A model generated the notes under the pieces. It was not told the origin of the DNA and did not search any database. It worked only from the letters and a program-made list of their open reading frames with translations. A DNA stretch of 44,332 nucleotides, from positions 1-44,332 of the forward strand of contig URSF01000021.1 in NCBI GenBank assembly GCA_900550445.1. The letters run 5' to 3'. Numbering within the stretch: the stretch's first letter is position 1; each line of letters opens with the position of its first letter. The position numbers and the translations under genes were made by a program. Source of the DNA: an uncultured Rhodospirillaceae bacterium (GTDB lineage Bacteria > Pseudomonadota > Alphaproteobacteria > CAAGCB01 > CAG-977). Shown here piece after piece: positions 1 to 7,737 of this stretch.

Positions 1-119
1 TTTACTTTCTTATTGCCAGCACGACCTAATGTTTCCCCCGCACGGGTAGTGCCCGTCGGGAGGACGTTATGCCCGTGGCGCCGCCACCCCCTACGGGCAG
101 TAGTAGCGGAAGCTTTTTC
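1..119. other. GC-rich stem-loop region at left edge
   Basis: No gene can be assigned here. The stretch is much more GC-rich than its surroundings and holds two stem-loops built on the same word: ACGGG-TAGTG-CCCGT near 43-57, and GCCCGT...ACGGGC near 71-98, whose interior is itself self-complementary (GTGGCG/CGCCAC). It lies immediately after the stop of the minus-strand molybdenum hydroxylase. It could be the end of a structured RNA, an intergenic repeat, or that gene's 3' region. It has no clean U-tract to make it an ordinary terminator. One frame on each strand stays open across it, but without recognisable protein sequence. Confidence 0.3.
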
Positions 120-2690
120 TTACACTGTTTTCTTCGGCTTTTTATAAAACGTTTCCTGTAACGGCAGGGACGTTCTGAATTTTCCGTCAAAGCGGTAATA
201 CGCGTGCGAACAGGCCGGCGCCGTCGGAATAGCCGCCAGTTCGCCGCAGCCTTTCGCTCCGAACGCCATATCGTTTTTTGCTTTGGATTCGCACAAAATC
301 ACCTGCATTTCCGGCGCGTCCGTCGAACGCATCAATCCCAACGTTCCCAACTTTTCTTTCGGGTAACCGTTTTCCGTTCGGAAATCTTCGGTCAAAGCAA
401 ACCCCAGTCCCATAACAATACCGCCTTCAATCTGTCCTTCGACGGCCTGAATGTTGACCGGCGTGCCGACGTCATAAGCGGCGACAACCTTTTGAACTTT
501 TCCGGTTTCGTCCAAAACGACAACCTGCACCCCGTATCCGTACGTCACATGACTGACGGGATTTTTCTTGTCGGATCCCAAAGCGTCCGTCGGCGGCGCA
601 TATTCCGCGAAAAATTCGCGTCCTTCCAGATCGGCCAAAGTCTTGCCGGCGTCCAGTTCGGCTTTTAACAAAACCGCGGCCTGCCGCGTCGCTTCGCCGG
701 TCAGAACGGTCTGGCGCGACGCGGTCGTCGTCCCGGCGTTCGGCGTGCGTTTCGTATCGGGCGATTCATGAACAATAACCGCGGGATTCAGCCCCGTCTG
801 CGTGCAGACGACCGTCGCGCACATTGTCGCCAGCCCCTGCCCGATGCACGCGGCGGAAGTGCGGATATGAACTTTGCCCTTTTCAACAGACAGCAGGCAC
901 CGCCCGACATCGTTCAACCCCATGCCCACGCCGGAGTTTTTGAAACCGCATGCGATCCCCGCATAAGGCGAAGACTCATAAACGTCCTTAACCGCTTCCA
1001 GACATTCGGCCAGCGTTACGCTTTGATCCGCGATCTGCCCGTTCGGCAGTTCCTGTCCCGGGCGAACCGCGTTTCTGTAACGGATTTCCCACGGCGAAAT
1101 ACCGGCCATTTCCGCCAGCAGGTTTAAATTGTTTTCCATGGCAAAGCAGCTTTGAGTCACGCCGAAACCGCGGAAAGCCCCGGCGACAACGTTATTTGTG
1201 TAAACCGCCGTTCCTTCGATATCGACGTTATGATAATTATACGGCCCGGCCGCATGCGTGCAGGTGCGGTGCAGAACCGGCGCCCCCAAAGACGCATAAG
1301 CCCCCGTATCCGTAAAGACTTTTCCCTTTAACGCGGTCAAAATGCCGTTTTCATCGCAGGCCGTCGTAATTTCCAGTTCCATCGGGTGGCGCTTGGGGTG
1401 ATAATCCAAGCTTTCCTGACGGGAAAATTTCACTTTTACGGGCTTTTTCGTATACCAGGCCATCAAAGCGGCGTGATGCTGCACGCTCATGTCTTCTTTG
1501 CCGCCGAAACCGCCGCCGACCAGCTGAGAATGAACATGCACCTTTTCCGGATCCAGTTTCAGCATCGCGGCAATTTCGCGCCGGTCGTCATAAACGGACT
1601 GCGACCCCGTATAAACCAGCAGGCCGTCGTCGCCTTCGGGCAGCGCGACGGCGCATTCCGGTTCCATAAAAGCATGATCCTGCAGCGGCGTGGAATATTT
1701 GCGCGTCACGACATACTTTGAATTTTTAATCGCTTCGTCGGCGTCGCCGCGTTTTAATTCGGCCCGCGACATGACGTTACCGTTTTCATGCAGTTTCGGC
1801 GCGTCCGGCGCCAAAGCGGCCTCGATCGTCGTTACGGCGGGCAGTTCTTCAAAATCGACTTCGACCAGATTGACAACTTCGTCCAAAACCTCTTTTTTGG
1901 TAACGGCGACCAAAGCGACCGCATCGCCGACATAACGGGTAATATCGCCTTCAGCAATCATAACGTCCCAGTCCGAAAAAATATGGCCGTGTTTGTTAAA
2001 CGGGACGTCTTTTGCAGTCAGAACGCGCACACAGTCCGGGTGCGCTTCGGCCTTTGAAACGTCGATTTTTTTCACCAGCGCGCGAGGATATTTGGAACGC
2101 ACGGCTTTGGCATACAGCATGCCGGGGAAAAACAGGTCGTCCGCGTAAATGCCCGTCCCGTTGACCTTTTCCGCCGCGTCCAGACGTTTGAAGCGCGCCG
2201 ACATGCCCAGTTTTTCCGGATCGGCCGGAATCGGTTTGTTTTCACGGAAAAATTCAGCGGCCATTAAAATGGCTTCCTCAATCTTTTTATACCCCGTGCA
2301 ACGGCAGATGTTGCCGCGGATCGCTTTTTTCACGTCTTCGGGCGAAGGATTCGGATTAGCGTCAATCAATGCTTTGGCGCACATGACCATGCCCGGAATA
2401 CAAAAACCGCACTGAACCGCCCCCGCTTCGCCGAAACAGTGTTCAAACACTTCCTTTTCGCGAGGAGTCAAACCTTCAACGGTAATAATCTTTTTTCCTT
2501 CAAATCTGGATACTTTCTGCACGCAAGCCTTAACCGCCTTGCCGTCGACGACAACCGTGCAGGTGCCGCAGACCCCCTGCGAACAGCCGTCTTTCGCCGC
2601 CGTTAAATGCAAATCGTCCCTTAATAAAGAAAGCAGTGTTTTATCTTCTTCCACAGTTACGGTTTTACCGTTGATGTCCAGCGTAAACAA
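120..2690 (-). CDS. Molybdenum hydroxylase, selenium-dependent xanthine dehydrogenase type
   Basis: Single-chain (856 aa) xanthine dehydrogenase/aldehyde oxidoreductase-family enzyme that would hydroxylate a purine or aldehyde at a Mo-pterin centre. The N-terminal plant-type [2Fe-2S] domain has Cys36, 41, 44 and 56. The second [2Fe-2S] helical domain has Cys94, 97, 129 and 131 (QCGFC and CRCTGY). The molybdopterin part carries GGGFGGKED, AFRGFG and GQG motifs, and the active-site Glu is about residue 817 in GAKGCGE. There is no FAD domain, as in the Desulfovibrio aldehyde oxidoreductase layout. The overall pattern fits the selenium-dependent xanthine dehydrogenase group, in which selenium is a ligand and not selenocysteine; I see no in-frame TGA. 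The chosen TTG start (2690) has AAAGGA 7-8 nt upstream and gives the family-like N-terminus MFTLDINGK. Exact substrate is unknown. Confidence 0.88.
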   Translation of the reverse strand: MFTLDINGKTVTVEEDKTLLSLLRDDLHLTAAKDGCSQGVCGTCTVVVDGKAVKACVQKVSRFEGKKIITVEGLTPREKEVFEHCFGEAGAVQCGFCIPGMVMCAKALIDANPNPSPEDVKKAIRGNICRCTGYKKIEEAILMAAEFFRENKPIPADPEKLGMSARFKRLDAAEKVNGTGIYADDLFFPGMLYAKAVRSKYPRALVKKIDVSKAEAHPDCVRVLTAKDVPFNKHGHIFSDWDVMIAEGDITRYVGDAVALVAVTKKEVLDEVVNLVEVDFEELPAVTTIEAALAPDAPKLHENGNVMSRAELKRGDADEAIKNSKYVVTRKYSTPLQDHAFMEPECAVALPEGDDGLLVYTGSQSVYDDRREIAAMLKLDPEKVHVHSQLVGGGFGGKEDMSVQHHAALMAWYTKKPVKVKFSRQESLDYHPKRHPMELEITTACDENGILTALKGKVFTDTGAYASLGAPVLHRTCTHAAGPYNYHNVDIEGTAVYTNNVVAGAFRGFGVTQSCFAMENNLNLLAEMAGISPWEIRYRNAVRPGQELPNGQIADQSVTLAECLEAVKDVYESSPYAGIACGFKNSGVGMGLNDVGRCLLSVEKGKVHIRTSAACIGQGLATMCATVVCTQTGLNPAVIVHESPDTKRTPNAGTTTASRQTVLTGEATRQAAVLLKAELDAGKTLADLEGREFFAEYAPPTDALGSDKKNPVSHVTYGYGVQVVVLDETGKVQKVVAAYDVGTPVNIQAVEGQIEGGIVMGLGFALTEDFRTENGYPKEKLGTLGLMRSTDAPEMQVILCESKAKNDMAFGAKGCGELAAIPTAPACSHAYYRFDGKFRTSLPLQETFYKKPKKTV

Positions 2691-2731
2691 AGAACATTCC
2701 TTTCGTCGCAAAAAAATGATTTCTTCAGTTT

Positions 2732-2737
2732 ATTATA
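2732..2737 (-). promoter_or_regulatory. Possible -10 box of the Mo-hydroxylase gene
   Basis: On the minus strand a perfect TATAAT lies about 42 nt upstream of the TTG start. No well-spaced -35 is visible: a TTGAAA is present but 24 nt away. The upstream hydG terminator makes a separate promoter here plausible. Confidence 0.35.
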
Positions 2738-2765
2738 AGGCGGGAAATTATGCCATTACATTTTC

Positions 2766-2802
2766 AATAAAAAAGCGCTCTGCCGCAAATCGGACAGAGC
2801 GC
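2766..2802 (-). terminator. Terminator after hydG
   Basis: Read on the minus strand: GCGCTCTG, a 12-nt loop region that can add two more pairs, CAGAGCGC, then a run of T. It sits 16 nt after the hydG stop and separates hydG from the Mo-hydroxylase gene. Confidence 0.8.
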
Positions 2803-2817
2803 CGGAATCAATGTTAA

Positions 2818-4227
2818 TTAAAATCTGAAATCGCGTTCACCCCGCGCGATGTGTTCCAAGTGGTCTTCGCAGACCGCGCGGACTTTGGGATTCGTAATAT
2901 TGCCCAATTCACGTTGAATCAGCTCATATCCCACTTTTTTCGTTTCGGGAGAAGCGTAGTCTTCCAGATATTCTTTCAGCGTCATCAGCGCGTTGGGGTG
3001 GCAGCAATTCAAGATCTGCTTTGATTTGCACAGATCCATAAACCGGTCGCCCGTGCGCCCCGCCCGATAGCACGCCGTGCAAAAGCTGGGAATATATCCC
3101 ATATCCATCAGCCATTTGATAACCTCGTCCAGCGTGCGGGTATCCGCGCGGTCAAACTGCGCCGTTTCGGTTTCACGCACGACGTACCCGCCGACCGAAG
3201 TCGAAGAAGCGCCGCTGATCTGCGAAATGCCCAAATGCAAAGCGCGTTCACGCATACGTTGGCTTTCGCGCGTGGAAATGATCATGCCGGTATAAGGCGT
3301 CGAAACGCGGATACAGGCGATAATTTTAGCAAAGATATCGTCCGGCAGCGCGTCTTTAAACGAATTGGGGTCGATATCGTCTGCCGGACAGATCCGCGGG
3401 ACGGAAATCGTATGCGGGCCGACGCCGTGCACGGCTTCCAGATGTTCGGCGTGCATCAGCAACCCCGCGAACTCATACGCATAGTTTTCCAGCCCGTACA
3501 AAACGCCCAAGCCTACATCGTCAATGCCGCCTTCCATCGCGCGGTCCATTGCTTCGGTATGATAAGCATAGTTGTGTTTCGGCCCCGTCGGGTGCAGTTT
3601 TTCATAAGATTCTTTGTTATATGTTTCCTGAAACAGAATATACGTCCCTATTCCGGCGTCCTTTAACTTACGGTAATTTTCAACCGTCGTCGCCGCAATG
3701 TTGACGTTGACGCGGCGGATCGCGCCGTTTTTATGTTTGATCGAATAAATCGTTTGAATGCTTTCCAGAATATATTCGATCGGGTTGTTGACGGGGTCTT
3801 CGCCGGCTTCCAGCGCCAGACGCTTGTGCCCCATGTCCTGCAAAGCGATCACTTCGGCTTTGATTTGTTCCTGCGTTAATTTTTTACGCGGAATATGTTT
3901 GTTTTTAACGTGGTAAGGGCAGTAAACGCACCCGTTGACACAGTAATTCGACAAATACAGCGGCGCGAACAAAACAATGCGGTTGCCGTAAAAATCTTTT
4001 TTCAGCTGCTCGGCCAGTTTGAAAATCCGTTCGTTTCTGTCGGGCAGGTCGCACGCCAGCAAAACGGAAGCTTCGCGGTGGTCCAGCCCCTTCCACAATT
4101 TCGCCTTTTCAATAACCCGGTCGATCAGTTCCGCGTTATGTTTGTTTTGTTCGGCATACGCCAGCGTATCCATGATTTCATCATGGCTGATAAATTCTTC
4201 GGCCTTTAAAGACTTCGGATCATACAT
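2818..4227 (-). CDS. hydG: [FeFe]-hydrogenase maturase HydG
   Basis: Radical SAM tyrosine lyase. Family members cleave tyrosine to p-cresol and dehydroglycine, which yields the CO and CN ligands of the hydrogenase H-cluster. The 469-aa length is normal. The radical-SAM triad Cys96-X3-Cys100-X2-Cys103 (CVNGCVYC) is present. So is the HydG-specific C-terminal CX2CX22C set (Cys383, Cys386, Cys409), which binds the auxiliary cluster and dangler iron and separates HydG from ThiH. A strong Shine-Dalgarno (AAAGGAGA) precedes the ATG. The TM1266-type gene lies 45 nt upstream and is presumably co-transcribed. hydE, hydF and the hydrogenase itself are not in this window, so they must lie elsewhere if the system works. 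Confidence 0.96.
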   Translation of the reverse strand: MYDPKSLKAEEFISHDEIMDTLAYAEQNKHNAELIDRVIEKAKLWKGLDHREASVLLACDLPDRNERIFKLAEQLKKDFYGNRIVLFAPLYLSNYCVNGCVYCPYHVKNKHIPRKKLTQEQIKAEVIALQDMGHKRLALEAGEDPVNNPIEYILESIQTIYSIKHKNGAIRRVNVNIAATTVENYRKLKDAGIGTYILFQETYNKESYEKLHPTGPKHNYAYHTEAMDRAMEGGIDDVGLGVLYGLENYAYEFAGLLMHAEHLEAVHGVGPHTISVPRICPADDIDPNSFKDALPDDIFAKIIACIRVSTPYTGMIISTRESQRMRERALHLGISQISGASSTSVGGYVVRETETAQFDRADTRTLDEVIKWLMDMGYIPSFCTACYRAGRTGDRFMDLCKSKQILNCCHPNALMTLKEYLEDYASPETKKVGYELIQRELGNITNPKVRAVCEDHLEHIARGERDFRF

Positions 4228-4272
4228 TTTTATCTCTCCTTTCGGGTCAGGACGAACCTTGCCCGTCAGCGG

Positions 4273-4515
4273 TCACTTTGAATAAACGGTTTTCGTTGAT
4301 ATGCCGTCCAGCTGTCCCAGCTTGCCGGACAAAGCGCTGATAATATCCTGCGGCGCGTCCAAAGCAACGCTGATAATGCTGATATCGCGTTTATGATAAG
4401 GAATCCCCATGCGCCCGATAATATACGCGCTGTATTCGTGCAGCAGCGTATTCAACAACATCACAGAGGCCGGATTTTCAACAACAATACCGATCAAAGC
4501 AACTCTTGTATCCAT
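4273..4515 (-). CDS. TM1266-family iron-only hydrogenase system regulator
   Basis: An 80-aa protein of the TM1266 type, a small ACT/ferredoxin-like fold found almost only beside [FeFe]-hydrogenase maturation genes and annotated as a putative regulator. The pattern RVALIGIVVEN...YIIGRMGIPY...ISIISVALDAP is typical. It has no helix-turn-helix or metal-binding cysteines, so direct DNA binding is not evident. AAAGGA lies 6 nt before the ATG. It is the first gene of the unit with hydG. A diverged second copy lies at 36031-36276, beside an HNH gene. Confidence 0.9.
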   Translation of the reverse strand: MDTRVALIGIVVENPASVMLLNTLLHEYSAYIIGRMGIPYHKRDISIISVALDAPQDIISALSGKLGQLDGISTKTVYSK

Positions 4516-4573
4516 TACATTACATTTCCTTTCTTATGCCGCAGGCAGACCTTTGGCGTCAGAAGATATGAAC

Positions 4574-4601
4574 AATATAAAACTTTTCCGGAAAACTGCA
4601 A
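4574..4601 (-). promoter_or_regulatory. Promoter of TM1266-hydG with palindromic spacer
   Basis: On the minus strand: TTGCAG (4601-4596), 16-nt spacer, TATATT (4579-4574), about 60 nt before the TM1266 start. The spacer holds a perfect 12-bp palindrome TTTTCCGGAAAA at 4584-4595, a good position for a repressor site. The promoter is read by eye. Confidence 0.5.
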
Positions 4602-4679
4602 ACCTTATTCAATCATCTTGATCTATCCTTTCAGGCGGGGTAGAACTGTCATGTCGTTAAAACAGTTTCCGGGGAAAAT

Positions 4680-5531
4680 ATGTATCTGAAAAAATTCCTT
4701 TGTTTTTCCGCCGCTTTGTGCGGCAGCTTTTCCGCGCAGGCGCAGGAAGCCCCCACATTAAAGGCTGATTTCCGTCGGGTCGGGCTGGAATTATCTTCGA
4801 CAAACGTCACTCATTCCAGAGAATACCAAAACTCCCCCGTCACGCAGTTAAGCACGGACAGCCAGACCGTCGTCAAAGGCGTGTTTGATTTCCTGCTGGA
4901 ATACAACCGCGACAACCTGCGGTGGAACAATACGATTTACGCCGAATACGGCGAAACAAAAGTCAAACCTGTCGACGAACCGGCGGAAACGAACGAAACG
5001 GCGGATAAGATCGTTTTTTCTTCAGATTACGCGCACAAAATGTTTAAATTCAAAAACATTGATTTCGGGCCGATGGCCGTCGCCGAATACCAGACGGAAT
5101 TTACGGCGAACGATGACGCGCCCAGAACAAAAGTGCTGCGGGCCAAAGCCGGGCTGAAATTGTTCAACGGAACGGTTATCAAAGATCTGTATATCGCGGG
5201 GGTTGGCGAATACGATATGACGTACAGCAACGAACACGTCAGCAAATCCGCCGGAGAAATCGGCTGGCGGATCGAAGACAAACCCCGCGACGGCGTGATG
5301 TTTTCCACAGACGGCTATTACAGAAAATATTTTTCATACAGCCGTTATGTCGATACGGATCTGGAATACGATCTGAACATGACCGCCCGCATGGACGTAA
5401 ATATTTCCGACACGCTGACATTCGGCCCCTATTTGTCATACCGTTATGCCCGTTCGCGCGAAGCCGACGTCGCCGGATCAAACTTTACAATCGGCGTTTC
5501 TTTTTCCTACAAAGACTTGTTTAACTTCTGA
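4680..5531 (+). CDS. Putative outer-membrane beta-barrel protein
   Basis: A 283-aa protein with a clear signal peptide (first 21 residues, cleavage after SAQA). Alternating polar/hydrophobic strands follow, with many aromatic residues (YSRYVDTDLEYDL, LTFGPYLSYRYA), and the protein ends in phenylalanine, the usual C-terminal signature of an outer-membrane barrel. No enzyme motif is visible. It resembles uncharacterised DUF481-like or DUF3078-like barrel proteins, but I cannot name the family with certainty. The gene is divergent from the TM1266-hydG unit. mscL begins 14 nt after its stop, so the two are probably co-transcribed. A GGGG-containing stretch precedes the ATG. Function unknown. Confidence 0.75.
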   Translation: MYLKKFLCFSAALCGSFSAQAQEAPTLKADFRRVGLELSSTNVTHSREYQNSPVTQLSTDSQTVVKGVFDFLLEYNRDNLRWNNTIYAEYGETKVKPVDEPAETNETADKIVFSSDYAHKMFKFKNIDFGPMAVAEYQTEFTANDDAPRTKVLRAKAGLKLFNGTVIKDLYIAGVGEYDMTYSNEHVSKSAGEIGWRIEDKPRDGVMFSTDGYYRKYFSYSRYVDTDLEYDLNMTARMDVNISDTLTFGPYLSYRYARSREADVAGSNFTIGVSFSYKDLFNF

Positions 5532-5545
5532 TAAGGATTTTCTGC

Positions 5546-6037
5546 ATGTTAAAGCACATACTTTCCGAATTTAAAAAATTCGCCATGCGCGGCAACGTCA
5601 TGGATATGGCCGTCGGTATTATCATCGGCGCCGCTTTTACAAAAATTGTGGATTCTCTGGTCAAAGACATCATGATGCCGCCTTTGGGGTTGATCTTGGG
5701 AAAAATTGATTTTGCCAATCTGTTTTTTGTTTTAAAGGACGGATCGGTTCCCGCGCCGTATCCTTCTTTGGAAGCCGCCAAAGCCGCCGGCGCCGTGACT
5801 TTGAACGTCGGATTTTTCCTTAACGCCGTGATCAGCTTTATTATCGTCGCTTTTGCCGTTTTTCTGTTGATCAAAGCGATGAACACGCTGCAGGAAAAGT
5901 TGGAAAGCGATGAAAAAAAAGAAGAAGCCGTCGTTGAAGCGTCCGTAAAACAATGCCCGTACTGCTGCACGGAAATACCGATAAAAGCCGTTAAATGTCC
6001 GCATTGCACCGCGGATCTGGATCAACCTCAAAAATAA
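5546..6037 (+). CDS. mscL: Large-conductance mechanosensitive channel with zinc-ribbon tail
   Basis: MscL is a homopentameric inner-membrane channel that opens under membrane tension to release solutes on osmotic downshock. The N-terminus FKKFAMRGNVMDMAVGIIIGAAFTKI and TM1 are canonical. TM2 is NAVISFIIVAFAVFLLIKAMN. The usual cytoplasmic helix follows (EKLESDEKKEE). The protein is 163 aa, longer than typical versions of about 135-145 aa, because about 25 residues forming a CPYC...CPHC zinc ribbon are appended. AAGGA precedes the ATG. It is followed 13 nt later by the FAD-dehydrogenase gene, suggesting one transcript with its neighbours. Confidence 0.96.
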   Translation: MLKHILSEFKKFAMRGNVMDMAVGIIIGAAFTKIVDSLVKDIMMPPLGLILGKIDFANLFFVLKDGSVPAPYPSLEAAKAAGAVTLNVGFFLNAVISFIIVAFAVFLLIKAMNTLQEKLESDEKKEEAVVEASVKQCPYCCTEIPIKAVKCPHCTADLDQPQK

Positions 6038-6050
6038 AGGGTCCGTTCCC

Positions 6051-7655
6051 GTGATCAGAATCGCAAACATCAAATTCAGACCCAAAGCCGTTCCCGAAGA
6101 TCTGAAAGCTTACGTCGAAGAATTAACGGGCTTTACCGATATCGTTTATTTCCGGATTGCCAAAAAATCCATTGACGCACGCAAAAAAGAAAATCTGAAT
6201 ATTCAATATGTCTTTGACGTTATTTTGGACGGCGACGAAAATCAGGCGGTCGCGGCCTGCCCGCACAAAGACGTTACGATTCTGAACGAACCCGAACGTT
6301 GCCCCGAAATCCTCTGGCGGCCGGGCAAAGCGCTGCGCCCCGTCATTGTCGGAACCGGCCCCGCCGGGCTGATGGCCGGGCTGGCGCTGGCACAGGCGGG
6401 GGCGAACCCGATCCTGATCGAACGCGGCAAAACCGTTTCCAAACGGCGCAAAGACGTTAATCGTTTTTGGAAAATCGGCGAACTGAACGAAAATTCAAAC
6501 GTGCAGTTCGGCGAAGGCGGCGCGGGTACTTTTTCCGACGGCAAGCTGACAACCGGCATAAAAAAAGACTGCTGGACGCAAAAAGTTCTGGAGGAATTTG
6601 TCGCCGCCGGTGCGCCCGAAGAAATCATGTATCTGGGAAAACCGCATATCGGAACGGATAAGCTGTCTTATATGGTCGGCAATCTGCGGCGCAAAATATT
6701 ATCTTTGGGCGGCGAATACCGTTTTGAAACGCGCCTGACCGATTTAATCGTCAAAAACGGCAGACTGGCCGGCGTACAGGTCGTTAACGCCGCCGGCGAA
6801 ACGGAAGAAATCGCGGCCGACAGCGTTATTTTGGCCGTCGGGCACAGCGCGCGCGACACTTTTGAAATGCTGTACAACAAAGGCGTACAGATGGTTCAAA
6901 AGCCTTTTGCCGTCGGCGCCAGAATCGAACACCCTCAAAAATTCATCAACAAAAGTCAATACGGCGTGGTTAAACCGCGCCGGATTCTGGGCGCGGCAGA
7001 CTACAAGCTGGCCGTTCATCTGGATAACGGCCGTTCGCTTTATACTTTCTGCATGTGTCCGGGCGGAACGGTGGTCGCCGCCGCGTCCGAAGCCGGACGG
7101 CTGGTCACCAACGGCATGAGCGAATACGCCCGCGACAAAAACAATGCCAACAGTGCTTTGCTGGTAGACGTGACCCCCGCTGATTTCGGATCGGATCACC
7201 CTCTGGCCGGCGTGGAATTCCAGCGCAAAATTGAAGAAAACGCTTTTAAAGCCGGCGGCGGTCTGTTCCGCGCGCCCGTCCAGCGGGTCGTTGATTTTCT
7301 GCGCGACAAAGAAACCGTGAAATTCGGCGAAGTCACGCCGTCATACCTGCCCGGCGTCGCCATGGCGGACATGCGCGCCGTTTTACCGGATTTCGTCATT
7401 GAAACAATGAAAGCAGGATTTAAAAAACTGGATCGAAAAATTCGTTCTTTTTCGGCTCACGACGCTATTTTAACGGCGGCGGAAACCAGAACATCGTCGC
7501 CGATCCGCATGATCCGCAACCCCGACACGCTGCAAAGCGTCAGCATTGAAGGGCTGTATCCCTGCGGCGAAGGCGCCGGTTACGCCGGAGGCATTATGTC
7601 GGCCGCCGTCGACGGGTTAAAATGCGCTCACAAGATCCTGAGCGCTTTAGAATAA
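6051..7655 (+). CDS. FAD-dependent dehydrogenase (COG2509 type)
   Basis: A 534-aa flavoprotein of the uncharacterised FAD-dependent dehydrogenase group. The small N-terminal domain (about residues 1-95, starting IRIANIKF) is typical of COG2509. The Rossmann dinucleotide site GTGPAGLMAGLALAQAG follows near residue 101, then GEGGAGTFSDGKL, and a C-terminal FAD-closing motif GLYPCGEGAGYAGGIMSAAVDG. The substrate is not known for this family. The start is GTG with AAAGG about 11 nt upstream; it is favoured because the family N-terminus begins exactly here. It lies 13 nt after mscL, so it is likely co-transcribed. Confidence 0.87.
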   Translation: MIRIANIKFRPKAVPEDLKAYVEELTGFTDIVYFRIAKKSIDARKKENLNIQYVFDVILDGDENQAVAACPHKDVTILNEPERCPEILWRPGKALRPVIVGTGPAGLMAGLALAQAGANPILIERGKTVSKRRKDVNRFWKIGELNENSNVQFGEGGAGTFSDGKLTTGIKKDCWTQKVLEEFVAAGAPEEIMYLGKPHIGTDKLSYMVGNLRRKILSLGGEYRFETRLTDLIVKNGRLAGVQVVNAAGETEEIAADSVILAVGHSARDTFEMLYNKGVQMVQKPFAVGARIEHPQKFINKSQYGVVKPRRILGAADYKLAVHLDNGRSLYTFCMCPGGTVVAAASEAGRLVTNGMSEYARDKNNANSALLVDVTPADFGSDHPLAGVEFQRKIEENAFKAGGGLFRAPVQRVVDFLRDKETVKFGEVTPSYLPGVAMADMRAVLPDFVIETMKAGFKKLDRKIRSFSAHDAILTAAETRTSSPIRMIRNPDTLQSVSIEGLYPCGEGAGYAGGIMSAAVDGLKCAHKILSALE

Positions 7656-7737
7656 ACCGTCCGGCCGTAAAACGCGGGTTGCTTTCGGATACATAAAGGG
7701 ATATCCTTTTCCTCCGTTTGTTTTAAGGAGCTTTGCC

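Noticed and set aside
1..119. Left-edge structured region as RNase P RNA, tmRNA or SRP RNA
   Set aside because: None of the conserved core words of these RNAs is visible in the stretch available.
3235..3666. Plus-strand frame opposite hydG
   Set aside because: Lies wholly within hydG; no coding signature or ribosome site.
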